DNA from: Pegea sp. RAD2-039
Taxonomy: Eukaryota; Chordata; Thaliacea; Salpida; Salpidae
DNA: 64,000 bases
NCBI GenBank assembly: GCA_034620365.1
Contig: JAQGEQ010000382.1
Location: forward strand, 1-64,000
Direction: 5' to 3'
Within the stretch, counting starts at the first letter, position 1. Every line of letters starts with the position of its first letter. Positions 1 through 13,124 of this stretch are shown here, piece after piece. Both the position numbers and the translations under genes were made by a program. The notes under the pieces are model-generated. The model searched no databases, was not told where the DNA came from, and worked only from the letters and a program-made list of their open reading frames with translations.

Positions 1-3000
1 AAACAAATCTTGTGTTTGGTTGTTGAAGGTGCTGAAGACTCACTTGCTTCTAGCAGCTTGACTTGTAAAAACTCCTCGACCACCAACACCAAATCAATAA
101 TAACTAATCTTACAAACAAATCTTGTATTTGGTGGTTGAAGGTGCTGAAGACACACCTGCTTCTAGCATCTTCACTTGTAAAAACTCCTCAACCAACAAC
201 ACCAAGTCAATAATAACTTGTCTTACAAATAAATCTTGTGTTTGGTGGTTGAAGGTGCTGAAGACTCACTTGCTTCTAACATCTTCACTTGTAAAAACTC
301 CTCGACCACTAGCACCAAGTCAATAATAACTTGTTTTACAAACAAATCTTGTGCTTGGTGTTTGAAGGTGCTGAAGACTCACTTGCTTCTAGCATCTTCA
401 CTTGTAAAAACTCCTCGACCAACAACACCAAGTCAATAATAACTTGTCTTACAAACAAATCTTGTGTTTGGTGGTTGAAGGTGCTGAAGAAACACTTGTT
501 TCTAGCAGCTTGACTTGTAAAAAATCCTTGGCCACCAACACTAAGTCAATAATAACTTATCTTACAAACAAAGCTTGTGTTTGGTGGTTGAAGGTGCTGA
601 AGACTCACTTGCTTCTAGCAGCTTGACTTGTTTAAAATCCTTGCCACCCAGACCAAGTCAATAATAACTTGCCTTGTAAACAAATCTTGTGTTTGGTTGT
701 TGAAGGTGCTGAAGACTCACTTGCTTTAGCAGCTTGACTCGTAAGAAATGCTCTACCAAAATCACCAAGTCATAATAACTTATCTTACAAACAAATCTTG
801 TCGTTGGTGAATAAAGGTGCTGAAGAGTCACTTGCTTCTAGCATCTTGACTTGTAAAAACTCCTCGACCAACAACACCAAGTGAATAATAACTTGTCTTA
901 CAAACAAATCTTGTGCTTGGTTGTTGAAGGTGCTGAAGACTCACTTGCTTCTAGCACCTTGACTTGTAAAAACTCCTCGACACACAACATCAAGTCAATA
1001 ATAACTTATCTTACAAACAAATCTTGTATTGTTTGTTGAAGGTGCTGAGGACTCACTTGCTTCTAGCACCTTGACTTGTAAAAACTCCCCGACCAACAAC
1101 ACCAAGTCAATAATAACTTGTCTTTCAAAAAAATCTTGTGTTTAGTTGTTAAAGGTGCTGAGGACTCACTTGCTTCTAGCACCTTGACTTGTACAAACTC
1201 CTCGACAAACAACATCAAGTCAATAATAACTTGTCTTACAAACAAATCTTGTGTTTAGTTGTTAAAGGTGCTGAGGACTCACTTGCTTCTAGCACCTTGA
1301 CTTGTACAAACTCCTCGACAAACAACATCAAGTCAATAAAAACTTATCTTACAAACAAATCTTGTATTGGTTGTTGAAGGTGCTGAAGACTCACTTGCTT
1401 CTAGCACCTTGACTTGTAAAAACTCCCCGACCAACAACACCAAGTCAATAATAACTTGTCTTACAAACAAATCTTGTGTTTAGTTGTTAAAGGTGCTGAG
1501 GACTCACTTGCTTCTAGCACCTTGACTTGTACAAACTCCTCGACAAACAACACCAAGTCAATAATAACTTGTCTTACAAACAAATCTTGTGTTTAGTTGT
1601 TAAAGGTGCTGAGGACTCACTTGCTTCTAGCACCTTGACTTGTACAAACTCCTCGACAAACAACATCAAGTCAATAATAACTTATCTTACAAACAAATCT
1701 TGTATTGGTTCTTGAAGGTGCTGAGGACTCACTTGCTTATAGCACCTTGACTTGTACAAACTCCTCGACAACCAACATAAGTCAAAAAAAACTTATCTTA
1801 CAAATAAATCTTGTGTTTGGTGGTTGAACGTACTGAAGACTCACTTGTTTCTAGAACTTTGACTTGTAAAAAATCCTTGATCACCAAAACCAAGTCAATA
1901 ATAACTTGTCTTACAAACAAATCTTGTGTTTGGTGGTTGAACGTACTGAAGACTCACTTGTTTCTAGAACTTTGACTTGTAAAAAATCCTTGATCACCAA
2001 CACCAAGTCAATAATAACTTATCTTACAAACAAATCTTGTGTTTAGTGGTTGAAGGTGCTGAAGACTCATTTGCTTCTAGCACCTTGACTTGTAAAAAAT
2101 CCTCGACCAACAACACCAAGTCAATAATAACTTATCTCACCAACCAATCTTGTGTTTAGTGGTTGAAGGTGCTGAAGACTCACTTGTTTCTAACATCTTC
2201 ACCTGTAAAATATCCTCGACCACAAACACCAAGTGAATAATAACTTGTCTTACAAACATCTTGTGCTTGGTGGTTGAAGATGCTGAAGACTCACTTGCTT
2301 CTAGCAGCTAGACTTGTTTAAAATCCTTGGCCACCAACACCAAGTCAATAATAACTTGTCTTACAAATAAATCTTGTGCTTGGTGGTTGAAGGTGCTGAA
2401 AACTCACTTGCTTCTAGCACCTTGACTTGTTTAAAATCCTTGGCCAACAACACCAAGTCAATAATAACTTGTCTTACAAACAAATCTTGTATTTGGTGGT
2501 TGAAGGTGCTGAAGACACACTTGCTTCTAGCAGCTTGACTTGTTTAAAATCTATGGCCACCAGCACCAAGTCAATAATAACTTGTCTTACAAGCAAATCT
2601 TTTGCTTGGTGAATGAAGGTGCTGAAAACTCACTTGCTTCTAGCACCTTGACTTGTAAAAACTCCTCGACTAACAACACCAAGTCAATAGTAACTTGTCT
2701 TACAAATAAATCTTGTGTTTGGTGGTTGAAGGTGCTGAAGACACACTTGCTTCTAGCAGCTTGACTTGTTTAAAATCTATGGCCACCAGCACCAAGTCAA
2801 TAATAACTTGTCTTACAAGCAAATCTTTTGCTTGGTGAATGAAGGTGCTGAAGACTCACTTGCTTCTAGCACCTTGACTTGTAAAAACTCCTCGACTAAC
2901 AACACCAAGTCAATAGTAACTTGTCTTACAAACAAATCTTGTATTTGGTGGTTGAAGGTGCTGAAGACACACCTGCTTCTAGCATCTTCACTTGTAAAAA

Positions 3001-6000
3001 CTCCTCAACCAACAACACCAAGTCAATAATAACTTGTCTTACAAATAAATCTTGTTCTTAGTGGTTGAAGGTGCTGAAGACTCACTTGCTTCTAGCAGCT
3101 AGACTTGTTTAAAATCCTTGGCCACCAACACCAAGTCAATAATAACTTGTCTTACAAATAAATCTTGTGCTTGGTGGTTGAAGGTGCTGAAAACTCACTT
3201 GTTTCTAGCAGCTTGACTTGTTTAAAATCCTCGACCAACAACACCAAAACAATAATAACTAATCTTACAAACAAATCTTGTATTTGGTGGTTGAAGGTGC
3301 TGAAGACTCACTTGCTTCTAACATCTTCACTTGTAAAAACTCCTCAACCAACAACACCAAGTCAATAATAACTTGTCTTACAAACAAATCTTGTGTTTGG
3401 TGGTTGAAGGTGCTGAAGACTCACTTGCTTCTTGCACCTTGACTTGTAAAAACTCCTCGACCAACAACATCAAGTCAATAATAACTTATCTTACAAACAA
3501 ATCTTGTATTTGGTTGTTGAAGGTGCTGAAGACACACCTGCTTCTAGCATCTTCACTTGTAAAAACTCCTCAACCAACAACACCAAGTCAATAATAACTT
3601 GTCTTACAAATAAATCTTGTGTTTGGTGGTTGAAGGTGCTGAAGACTCACTTGCTTCTAACATCTTCACTTGTAAAAACTCCTCGACCACTAGCACCAAG
3701 TCAATAATAACTTGTTTTACAAACAAATCTTGTGCTTGGTGTTTGAAGGTGCTGAAGACTCACTTGCTTCTAGCATCTTCACTTGTAAAAACTCCTCGAC
3801 CAACAACACCAAGTCAATAATAACTTGTCTTACAAACAAATCTTGTGTTTGGTGGTTGAAGGTGCTGAAGAAACACTTGCTTCTAGCAGCTTGACTTGTA
3901 AAAAATCCTTGGCCACCAACACTAAGTCAATAATAACTTATCTTACAAACAAAGCTTGTGTTTGGTGGTTGAAGGTGGTGAAGACTCACTTGCTTCTAGC
4001 AGCTTGACTTGTTTAAAATCCTTGCCACCCAGACCAAGTCAATAATAACTTGCCTTGTAAACAAATCTTGTGTTTGGTTGTTGAAGGTGCTGAAGACTCA
4101 CTTGCTTTAGCAGCTTGACTCGTAAGAAATGCTCTACCAAAATCACCAAGTCATAATAACTTATCCTACAAACAAATCTTGTCGTTGGTGAATAAAGGTG
4201 CTGAAGAGTCACTTGCTTCTAGCATCTTGACTTGTAAAAACTCCTCGACCAACAACACCAAGTGAATAATAACTTGTCTTACAAACAAATCTTGTGCTTG
4301 GTTGTTGAAGGTGCTGAAGACTCACTTGCTTTAGCAGTTGACTCTTAAGAAATGCTCTATTAACATCACCAAGTCATAATAACTTATCTTACAAACAAAT
4401 CTTGTGCTTGGTGAATGAAGGTGCTGAAGACTCACTTGCTTATAGCATCTTGACTTGTAAAAAATCCTTGGTCATCAACACCAAGTCAATAATAATTTGT
4501 CTTACAAACAAATCTTGTGTTTGGTCGTTGAAGGTGCTGAAGAAACACTTGCTTCTAGCAGCTTGACTTGTAAAAAATCCTTGGCCATCAACACCAAGTC
4601 AACAATAAGTTGTCTTACAAACAAATCTTAAGTTTGGTGGTTGACGGAGCTGAAGACTAACCTGCTTCTAGCAGCTTGACTTGTACAAAATCCTTGGCCA
4701 CCAACACCAAGTCAATAATAACTTCTCTTACCAACAAATCTTGTGTTTAGTTGTTAAAGGTGCTGAGGACTCACTTGCTTTAGCAGCTTGACTTGTTTAA
4801 AATCCTTGGCCACCAATACCAAGTCAATAATAACTTGCCTTGTAAACAAATCTTGTGTTTGATGGTTGAAGGTGCTGAAGACACAGTTGCTTCTAGCACC
4901 TTGAATTGTAAAAAATTCTTGGCCATCAACACTAAGTCAATAATAACTTGTCTTACAAACAAATCTTGTGTTTGGTGGTTGAAGGTGCTGAAGACTCACT
5001 TGCTTCTAGCAGCTAGACTTGTAAAAACTCCTCAACCACCAACATCAATTCAATAATAATTTGTCTTACAAACAAATCTTGTGTTTGGTGGTTGAAGGTG
5101 CTGAAGACTCACTTGCTTCTAGCAGCTAGACTTGTAAAAACTCCTCAACCACCAACATCATGTCAATAATAACTTGTCTTACAAACAAATCTTGTGTTTA
5201 GTTGTTAAAGGTGCTGAGGACTCACTTGCTTTAGCAGCTTGACTTGTTTAAAATCCTTGGCCACCAATACCAAGTCAATAATAACTTGCCTTGTAAACAA
5301 ATCTTGTGTTTGATGGTTGAAGGTGCTGAAGACACAGTTGCTTCTAGCACCTTGACTTGTAAAAAATCCTTGGCCACCAACACTAAGTCAATAATAACTT
5401 TTCTTGCAAACAAATCTTGTGTTTGGTGGTTGAAGGTGCTGAAGACTCACTTGCTTCTAGCATCTTCAATTGTAAAAACTCCTTGACCAACAACACTAAG
5501 TCAATAATAACTTGTCTTACAAACAAATCTTGTGTTTGGTGGTTGAAGGTGCTGAAGAAACACTTGCTTCTAGCAGCTTGACTTGTAAAAAATCCTTGGC
5601 CACCAACACTAAGTCAATAATAACTTATCTTACAAACAAAGCTTGTGTTTGGTGGTTGAAGGTGGTGAAGACTCACTTGCTTCTAGCAGCTTGACTTGTT
5701 TAAAATCCTTGGCCACCAATACCAAGTCAATAATAACTTGCCTTGTAAACAAATCTTGTGTTTGGTTGTTGAAGGTGCTGAAGACTCACTTGCTTTAGCA
5801 GCTTGACTCGTAAGAAATGCTCTACCAAAATCACCAAGTCATAATAACTTATCCTACAAACAAATCTTGTGGTTGGTGAATAAAGGTGCTGAAGAGTCAC
5901 TTGCTTCTAGCATCTTGACTTGTAAAAACTCCTCGACAAACAACACCAAGTGAATAATAACTTGTCTTACAAACAAATCTTGTGCTTGGTTGTTGAAGGT

Positions 6001-7050
6001 GCTGAAGACTCACTTGCTTTAGCAGTTGACTCTTAAGAAATGATCTACCAACATCACCAAGTCATAATAACTTATCTTACAAACAAATCTTGTGCTTGGT
6101 GAATGAAGGTGCTGAAGACTCACTTGCTTATAGCATCTTGACTTGTAAAAAATCCTTGGTCATCAACACCAAGTCAATAATAATTTGTCTTACAAACAAA
6201 TCTTGTGTTTGGTGGTTGAAGGTGCTGAAGAAACACTTGCTTCTAGCAGCTTGACTTGTAAAAAATCCTTGGTCATCAACACCAAGTCAATAATAATTTA
6301 TCTTACAAACTAATCTTGTGTTTGGTGGTTGAAGGTGGTGAAGACTCACTTGCTTCTAGCAGCTTGACTTGTTTAAAATCCTTGGCCACCAATACCAAGT
6401 CAATAATAACTTGCCTTGTAAACAAATCTTGTGTTTGATTGTTGAAGGTGCTGAAGACTCACTTGCTTTAGCAGTTGACTCGTAACAAATGCTCTACCAA
6501 AATCACCAAGTCATAATAACTTAACTTACAAACAAATCTTGTGTTTGGTGAATGAAGGTGCTGAAGACACACTTGCTTCTAGCATCTTCACAAGTAAAAA
6601 ATATTTAGCCCGCAACATCATGTCAATAATAACTTGTCTTACAAACAAATGTTGTGCTTGGTGGTCGAAATTGCTGAAGACTCACTTGCTTCTAGCACCT
6701 TGACTTGTAAAAACTCCTCGACCACCAACACCAAGTCAATAATAACTTGTTTTACAAACAAATCTTGTGTTTGGTGGTTGAAGGTGCTGAATACTCACTT
6801 GCTTCTAGCACCTTGACTTGTAAAAACTCCTCGACCACCATCACCAAGTCAATAATAATTTGTCTTACAAACAAATCTTGTGTTTGGTGAATAAAGGTGC
6901 TGAAGACTCACTTGCTTCTAGCATCTTCACTTGTAAAAACTCCTCGACCAACAACACCAAGTCAATAATAACTTATCTGACAAACAAATCTTGTGTTTGG
7001 TTGTTGAAGGTGCTGAAGACACACCTGCTTCTAGTATCTTCACTTGCTCT
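1..7050. repeat. 113-bp tandem satellite array
   Basis: About 62 head-to-tail copies of a unit near 113 bp fill the left edge and run off the window. Each unit holds recognisable blocks such as CTTACAAACAAATCTTGTG, GGTGCTGAAGACTCACTTGC and ACCAAGTCAATAATAACTTG. Short open frames recur every 113 bp, but 113 is not a multiple of three, so the frame changes each unit and the array is not coding. Copies differ by substitutions and small deletions. The block around 123-930 recurs 3381 bp downstream (3504-4310), and further blocks recur at offsets near 451 and 1687 bp, so the array has higher-order structure. It could be a pericentromeric or other heterochromatic satellite; the sequence does not say which. 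Confidence 0.97.
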
Positions 7051-8984
7051 TTACAAACAAATTAATCAAACGTGTAGATTAGAAACTATTTATAAATTAT
7101 TCTGAAAATACCAAAGGAATCCGAAACTTATTTAAATTTAAATTTTTATTTATGAAATAAATTTTATTTATAAATTTTAGTTGGTATATACCAAACGAGG
7201 TTACTCTCCCAAGTCACTGTCCCAGGTCACTGTCCATAGCACTAGGAGGTCTATAGATGGATTTCAGTCCAGTGGCAAATGTTTGTAATCTTTATAAAAT
7301 TTTTATAAGGTTTTTATATGAAGCCAAAACGGGAAAATTATTTTTCTATTTTGCAACAAATCTTCTGTTAATTAACGACAGATGCTTAAATTCTGTGGCT
7401 TCTCATCAAAGTCGTCTGTTGAATGGATCTGTCAAGTGGTTCATTGTTTCCTAATATGATTTTTATAGTTGGTTTAACCCCCATATAGTGGTTGAGGTTA
7501 TGCCATGTTATGTGAAACGTACTTTTCTTGATTAAAAGGTAAATATGAAACGTTTGTGGTGAGTTCGGGGAAAAAGTTGCCCACGACATATCCTCTGACC
7601 TTGTAAATCTATTTTAAATTACTAAATTGTTAGTTCTGCCATCTTAGTTTCACAAATTAATTTAAAGATTACAATTTCTCTTTAGTCCTCAGAGGCTCTT
7701 CATTCAAAGTTAAACTGTCCTAAAACTTTAACAGCTTTTTTAATAAGATCGCAGATTTGGATTTTCCTTCATGACTACATCAAAATCTACCTCTTTTCAA
7801 AGTATCTAGAAGGAATATGATTTGATTGAATTTGTTGACAAATGATATATGAAGTTGCTATTTTCTTTATTTTGTTTTTTGTATCATTTTTGTTATCAGG
7901 TTTTCAATTTATTTTAGCAATTTTAGCAAATTGCGGTTTTTCAGATTTTTTTGTTTTAATTTTCTACGTCCATAATCTCAAGTGTTAAAAAGAGCTCTAA
8001 TATTTACTATCCGCAACCAAGCATTCCTTTTTAAAAAATAATTGAAATTTTTATTAAGCTCAAACGAGAGCTTCTATCAAAATTCCGTTTTTTCTTTTCA
8101 AAATTGAAACTATATACACTAGATTGAAAAAAATGTGTTTAACCTCGAAATTTTTATCCTAAAAATTCTTGTTGTTATTTTTAATATTTTCAAAGCTCGC
8201 TATTTAATCTATTCTATAATTTCTGATTTTGATATTTTTTTAAAAAATAAATGTTTTGAAATTAGATGATTTGTTGTTTTAGGATTAATTTGGCTCAGAG
8301 ATTTTTTTCTAAGTATTAGAAGAAATTAAAACAAAAATAAAAAAAATGCGATAAACTATTTTATTATAAAGCTAAAGAATATTTGCTTATTAAAAAACAA
8401 ACAGTTTTTAAAATATGTTAAAATTTTATCAGATTTGAAAGTTTATATTTAGGTAAATAAATAAAATGTAAATATCTTGCGGTTTAGAAAGCGACAATCA
8501 TAATGAAATCATCAAGGAAATTTGTTCAGCAAACTTATTTATTTGTGATAAAATAAACTGAAATATTTTTGACAGTGTAGCTGTTGTTGTAGCTACAGGC
8601 GTTTGTATAATTCTAATTATTTCAAATCTATTTTTTAAAGATAATATTTATTATGAGTTACGAAATTTCTATCTAAAAAGTATTTTTTTTTTTTAATATT
8701 TTTAAGAAGATAATTTATAGAAACATTTAAAATCTAAAAATCACTTAATAAAATTATTTTTTTTTTGTTTCAATTGATAATTTGAATTTGTATCTTAAAG
8801 CTAAACAACTTTTTCAATTCAGCTTTTACATCCAGCAAGATTTGAAAGAATATGAAAAATTGTTTATACCTTCAAACAGAAGATATACTTCCTGAAAAAT
8901 TCGACTGTTTTTACGTAAGAAACCGACCAACATTTTTTAGTATTACATAAAAAGCGTTAATGTATATATTATCTAACAACAAAA
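7051..8984. other. Intergenic AT-rich DNA, no gene seen
   Basis: This links the satellite to the rolling stone-like gene. It has no convincing coding exon. At 7205-7245 there is a short stretch with repeated CACTGTCC and an AGGTCAC block, resembling part of the repeat cassettes at 18950-19073 and 34888-35062. Open frames at 7257-7454 and 7386-7589 match no family I recognise. Confidence 0.5.
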
Positions 8985-9894
8985 ATGTGTTTTTCTACAT
9001 CTTTCAAGGTCTGGAAAGTTGGCGAAAATTGCGTTTTTATAGTTCTTTATCGTTTCATTTTGTTGTTATACAATTTATCTTGGTTAATATTTGATTATTC
9101 AACCACAAATGATGAGAAATATATATTTCTACTGACAAATTGGATGCTTCTTTTGAATCTGTTATATTTTAGTGAGTTAAAAAAAACTGAAAAATACTTA
9201 GAAATGATCAAACTATATTTTGTAGGTTTGCAATTCTTGTCTGCTATCAAATATATCTTAAAGAAAAATATTTTGGCGATAAAGCAAGGTAGCTTCTGTT
9301 GGTTGTTTTGTTTTTATTGTATTGATAAATACCAAACTAAATAGAAATTAATTCATTTCAATAAATCAAATGTTACTAATTTTAGAAAAAGTCACAATTA
9401 TTCAGCGGTTGGTGATAATTACTCTGAGTTCAGCAGTAACTATCTCATTTTGTGTTGGAATTATCTTCAGTATCGGAAAACAACTACATCTGGCACCTAA
9501 GGCTCAATACGAAAGCTTATCAATACATTCTCATCAAATTATTCCATTTATTATGTTTATTGAGATTATAATTATTCGTTTACCGATTCAGATAAAACAT
9601 ATTTTCTATCCTTTCGTATTTTCAATCATTTATTCGACTGTCTTTGTCACCAGACAAACTTTTTTCGAAAACTCAAATATCTATGATTTTCTGGACTTTC
9701 AGTGTGATTCTAAGAAAGCAGCTGCTTCTATCTTCATTTTGGTGTTAGTTGTTTTACCTTTCATTCATTTATTAGTTTGTTTAGTTGTATATGTAAGAGA
9801 CTATATATTTCTAAAAATTTTAAAACAGTCAACAAGTGAATCTTCATCCCATTCTGTAGATGATGTTCACCAAACAAATTTGATGGATTTATAA
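8985..9894 (+). CDS. Rolling stone-like multi-pass membrane protein
   Basis: Two exons, 8985..9288 and 9386..9894, separated by a 97-bp intron (donor AAG|GTAGC, acceptor TTTTAG), give 270 residues in one frame. Rolling stone family proteins are multi-pass membrane proteins, first known from Drosophila myoblast fusion; function elsewhere is mostly unknown. Family-like features are the YRF...LSW segment and LTNW motif early on, a run resembling the family SIHxxN region (SIHSHQ), an RLPIQIKHIFYPF segment and a Y-x-FLDF near the last helices. Five to seven hydrophobic stretches are visible and the tail is Ser/Asp-rich. The start is the first ATG of the exon; a further 5' exon cannot be excluded. 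Assignment rests on remembered family pattern and length (about 270 aa). Confidence 0.72.
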
Positions 9895-11209
9895 AAGAAT
9901 ACTTCAAATATTGTTTGTCTGAATTTGATAAACTTTTTTGTGCTTCCTTCAAATCTTGATATAAATCCAAGAATTTGATTTGAGTTTTTTGTAGCGTCTT
10001 TGAAGCCAACAACTTCGTAATCACATAAAACGAAGAAGTTAAATTGATCTTTGTATTTTATGTAAAAAAACAACTCTTAATAAAAGGTTATTAACAACTT
10101 CTAATTGCTTTGCTGTTACTTAAAGTTATTAATTTATTGTTTTATGTTTAATCTTAGGTAACAGATTAGTTGTTTATTTTGTAACTTTTATAGATTTTAA
10201 AGAAAAATTTCTGTAAAATAAAATTAGAATTCTATAAATTCTGTTAAAACAGATTTTCCGATATCTTTGAAAATACTTTGTACTGGTTGATTGAATTATT
10301 GAATTTCTAGCTTTAAATCGTTCAGCACTTTAATATAAACTATAATCTATCAAATACAAAATACATTTTAATTAAAGATTAAAAAGTAAAACCACTTAAA
10401 AGTTAATATTTTAAGGTTACAAAGACGAAAATATTTTCATGAAGTTATTTAAGCTTTTAAGAGTTTATGGTTCTTTAAAATTGTCTTTCAATCTCTATAT
10501 TTTTGTCTATAATTTGAAATAATGATGATAGATGGTACCACTACAGAAAGAGAAAAAGATCTTTTAATGAAATTAGGAATATTTTTTACGTTGTTAAAAT
10601 CTTTAAATGAAGTGAAAGTTCTGAAACTAACTGAGTTTTATTTAAGAAATGTAAAATAACAAATTTATAAATGTTTTTAGATTCATAAATATTTGGAAAC
10701 CCACAAAAATCTTATAAAGTTAAATCTTTTGAGAGTATCTTCTTTCTGTGTAACTCTAGTTAGCTTCAGATTGCATCAACAAATACTTAAAGCTAATTTG
10801 AATTTGATTGAACTTACATTAAAACTTAAATCTTAAATTCTCTGAATCGTTTCCAAAACAAACGAGGTAGAAACGAAAAGTTAAAAAAAGAATTTAGAAA
10901 CTAATAACTTTATTAAAAATCTTTTTGTAAAGATTATTTTATGATCAAAACCAGTTTTATTGAAATTTGTAGCAAGCTCGTAAATTATTAAAAGTTTAAT
11001 TTTGTTTTGTTTGATTTTACGATTTATTGAAAACAATAATAAAATTTTAAAGACTGATTTCTGTAAATTTTCAGAAAATCTGACAAATAAAACTTCAAAT
11101 GTTTTACAATTACTGAAAGCTATTCGGAAATCAAGTTTAATCAAGTTTAACAGCTGACAAATATTTTATTTCATCTCTAGTACTGGGATCTATAATTAAA
11201 TGTAATTTA
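9895..11209. other. Intergenic AT-rich DNA, no gene seen
   Basis: This probably includes the 3' UTR of the rolling stone-like gene. No open frame here looks like a real protein; the open frames on the minus strand are low-complexity, Lys/Phe/Ile-rich translations typical of AT-rich noncoding DNA. Confidence 0.5.
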
Positions 11210-11860
11210 TTTATTTATTACAATAAACGTGAAGGAGGGTGCCTAAAGAGAGCACCTCTCGCTAACACACATTCTCACAAATAACATTTATCAAGTCAAA
11301 AATATAGAAAGTAAAAGATGTAACACATGGCATTTAAGTAGTCCTCAAAACATATAATAGTGAACAATTACATAGAATGTTAATAATATAAAAAAATAAT
11401 CACAGTTTAGAAATGAAAATGTTGGCAATATTATAACGGTTCAACTTCTACTTGAACAACGTGAGCGACTTCGACATGACAATGTCTGATGGCAACTGGT
11501 TCCATGTATTAATTCTGCGGTATGAGAAAAAATTTGCTCTGATTAACGTACTAGGTGATATGAGCTTATTAAGATGTAATGAGTGTCGTCTGAGCTGATC
11601 TACTGCTACTAGTCTTCTGGTGAGGTCTTCAATGAAAATTAAAAAGAGAAGGGGACCCAGAACAGAGCCCTGAGGAACACCACTAGTGATTAGACTAGAA
11701 GTAGATAAAGATCTTTCTACATGAGTTTGTTGGGTTCTACTTGATAAGTAATCTTCAATCCACTGTAAGATAAAGCTGTTGATTTTTTAATTTTTTAATT
11801 TAACGAGCTTGTTGTGTGGGACAGAATCAAACGCTTTAGCAAAATCCACTTTTATCTTAC
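11210..11860 (-). mobile_element. Broken LINE copy with reverse transcriptase fragment and 3' tail
   Basis: Read on the minus strand, 11860-11630 translates as a reverse transcriptase core with DFAKAFDSVPHNKL and then GSVLGPLLFLIF, both hallmark motifs of non-LTR retrotransposon RTs. Just downstream (11600-11400) the sequence jumps to the C-terminal segment that matches 42477-42670 (SYRRINTWNQLPSDIVMSKS), so the middle of the RT, including the YxDD region, is missing. A TAG stop interrupts this copy where 42477-42977 reads Lys. The 3' end (11290-11210) carries the stem-loop tail shared with the SINE at 21585 and ends in TAAATAAA-type repeats. A dead internally deleted element, probably CR1/L2/Jockey-like. 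Confidence 0.85.
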
Positions 11861-12732
11861 AAAAAAGTGCAAAGTAATTGTAAAAAATTTATTTTTTAAA
11901 TTAAGAAATATTTAGATAAACTTTTTTAACGATTTTAAGAATACTGGATATTTACTAAATCAATAATCAATAATCTCTCTTTCTAGTTTAAAAAACAACA
12001 AATGTTTTTAAAAACTCAAATTAAATATCTGTTATTTTAAGTTTGAATAAATTCTAAATTTTTCCATAAAAATTAAGCTACAAACTTCTATTTGGTGTGA
12101 AATTTTAGTGATTAAATAAGTTGTAAAAAGTGTTTCGGTCAATAAAAGTGATAAAATAGATTTGATAGAATATCAAGAAGATTAAATGAAGGAGTTTAAA
12201 GCTTTTTTAATTATTGTTTAATTACTCTAAAAGGGTGTTAAGAGTAAAAGTTTTAGAATGTAAAATTGCTCGTAAAAATTTTCGAAATATTTCTCTGAAT
12301 TTATAAATTTTAACAAACAGTTTCCAGTTTGAAGAACTTTTTTAAACTTTTAAAGTATTTGTAGCTTCAAAATTTACTGATCTGTTTTTATTCCTTTTTG
12401 AAATTTTTTAATAATTTCATTCACAATTTCATCTTTTTTAAATAAATTTCACAAAAACTGTTTTTGTATTTTCTTTCAACTTAAAATTTGAATCTGTTTT
12501 TGTAAATACAAAAAAAATAAAATACAAATAGATATTCAAAGCATTTATTTACATCAAAACATAAACTTAGAAATTAGAAATTTAGATTTATTTACTAAAC
12601 TAAACAGTTTTTCAAACCATTAACAGTTTATTAAAAATTTGAAAACCTGGTTCTTAGAGATTAATTTTGAAGAAATTTGAGTGATATAAAGAAACTTTTT
12701 TAGATACACAGTGAAAAAAAATGACAAGATGT
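11861..12732. other. Intergenic AT-rich DNA, no gene seen
   Basis: It has no supported coding exon. It lies between the LINE fragment and the 3' end of the first PLAC8-like gene, whose 3' UTR must fall in the right-hand part. Confidence 0.5.
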
Positions 12733-13124
12733 CTAGTTTCCCATTCTTTCAATATCTTGTTCAACAGGTGTCGATAGATATTCGTCCATAGAGTTTGTTT
12801 CTGCAGCCATTTGATATGTGGAGCAACAAAAGCAACAACAAACTGTCAGTACATCTTTACAAAAGCTCCCAGCAATCCCCTAAAAAAAGACCTTCAGCAA
12901 AAGTTGTTTTAATCTGTTTAATTTTTTACTTGTTTCTCTCTTAGTCTAAATCGAAGGTAGGCTGGTGCGCAAGGGTTGCCAGCTGTAGCAACCGCCCAAA
13001 GTGTTCCGTGGTCATCAACATCCTGTCCAGTTTTCCCGATTACGAGAATTGGGACAAGGAACGTGGCACAACACAATGAAGTGTTTCCAAAGCAACCACA
13101 TAAACCGACTTTCCATTCGCCCAT
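12733..13124 (-). CDS. PLAC8/cornifelin-like cysteine-rich protein A
   Basis: Two exons on the minus strand, 12930..13124 and 12733..12879, joined across a 50-bp intron in phase 0, give 113 residues, the usual size for the family. The protein begins WKVGLCGCFGNTSLCC, continues with NPCAPAYLRFRLREKQ and, after the junction, GIAGSFCKDVLTVCCCFCC, then ends in a short acidic tail. The CxCF-N...CC opening, the LRxK-x-GIxG hinge and the CCCFCC block are the PLAC8 pattern. Members sit at membranes and have varied proposed roles (cell size control, metal tolerance, differentiation); no specific substrate is shown here. A paralogue with the same exon structure lies 2.7 kb to the right in the same orientation. 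Confidence 0.86.

Noticed and set aside
10-7105. Serial 60-87 codon open frames in the satellite
   Set aside because: They restart every 113 bp in a shifting frame and their translations are just the satellite unit; not protein-coding.
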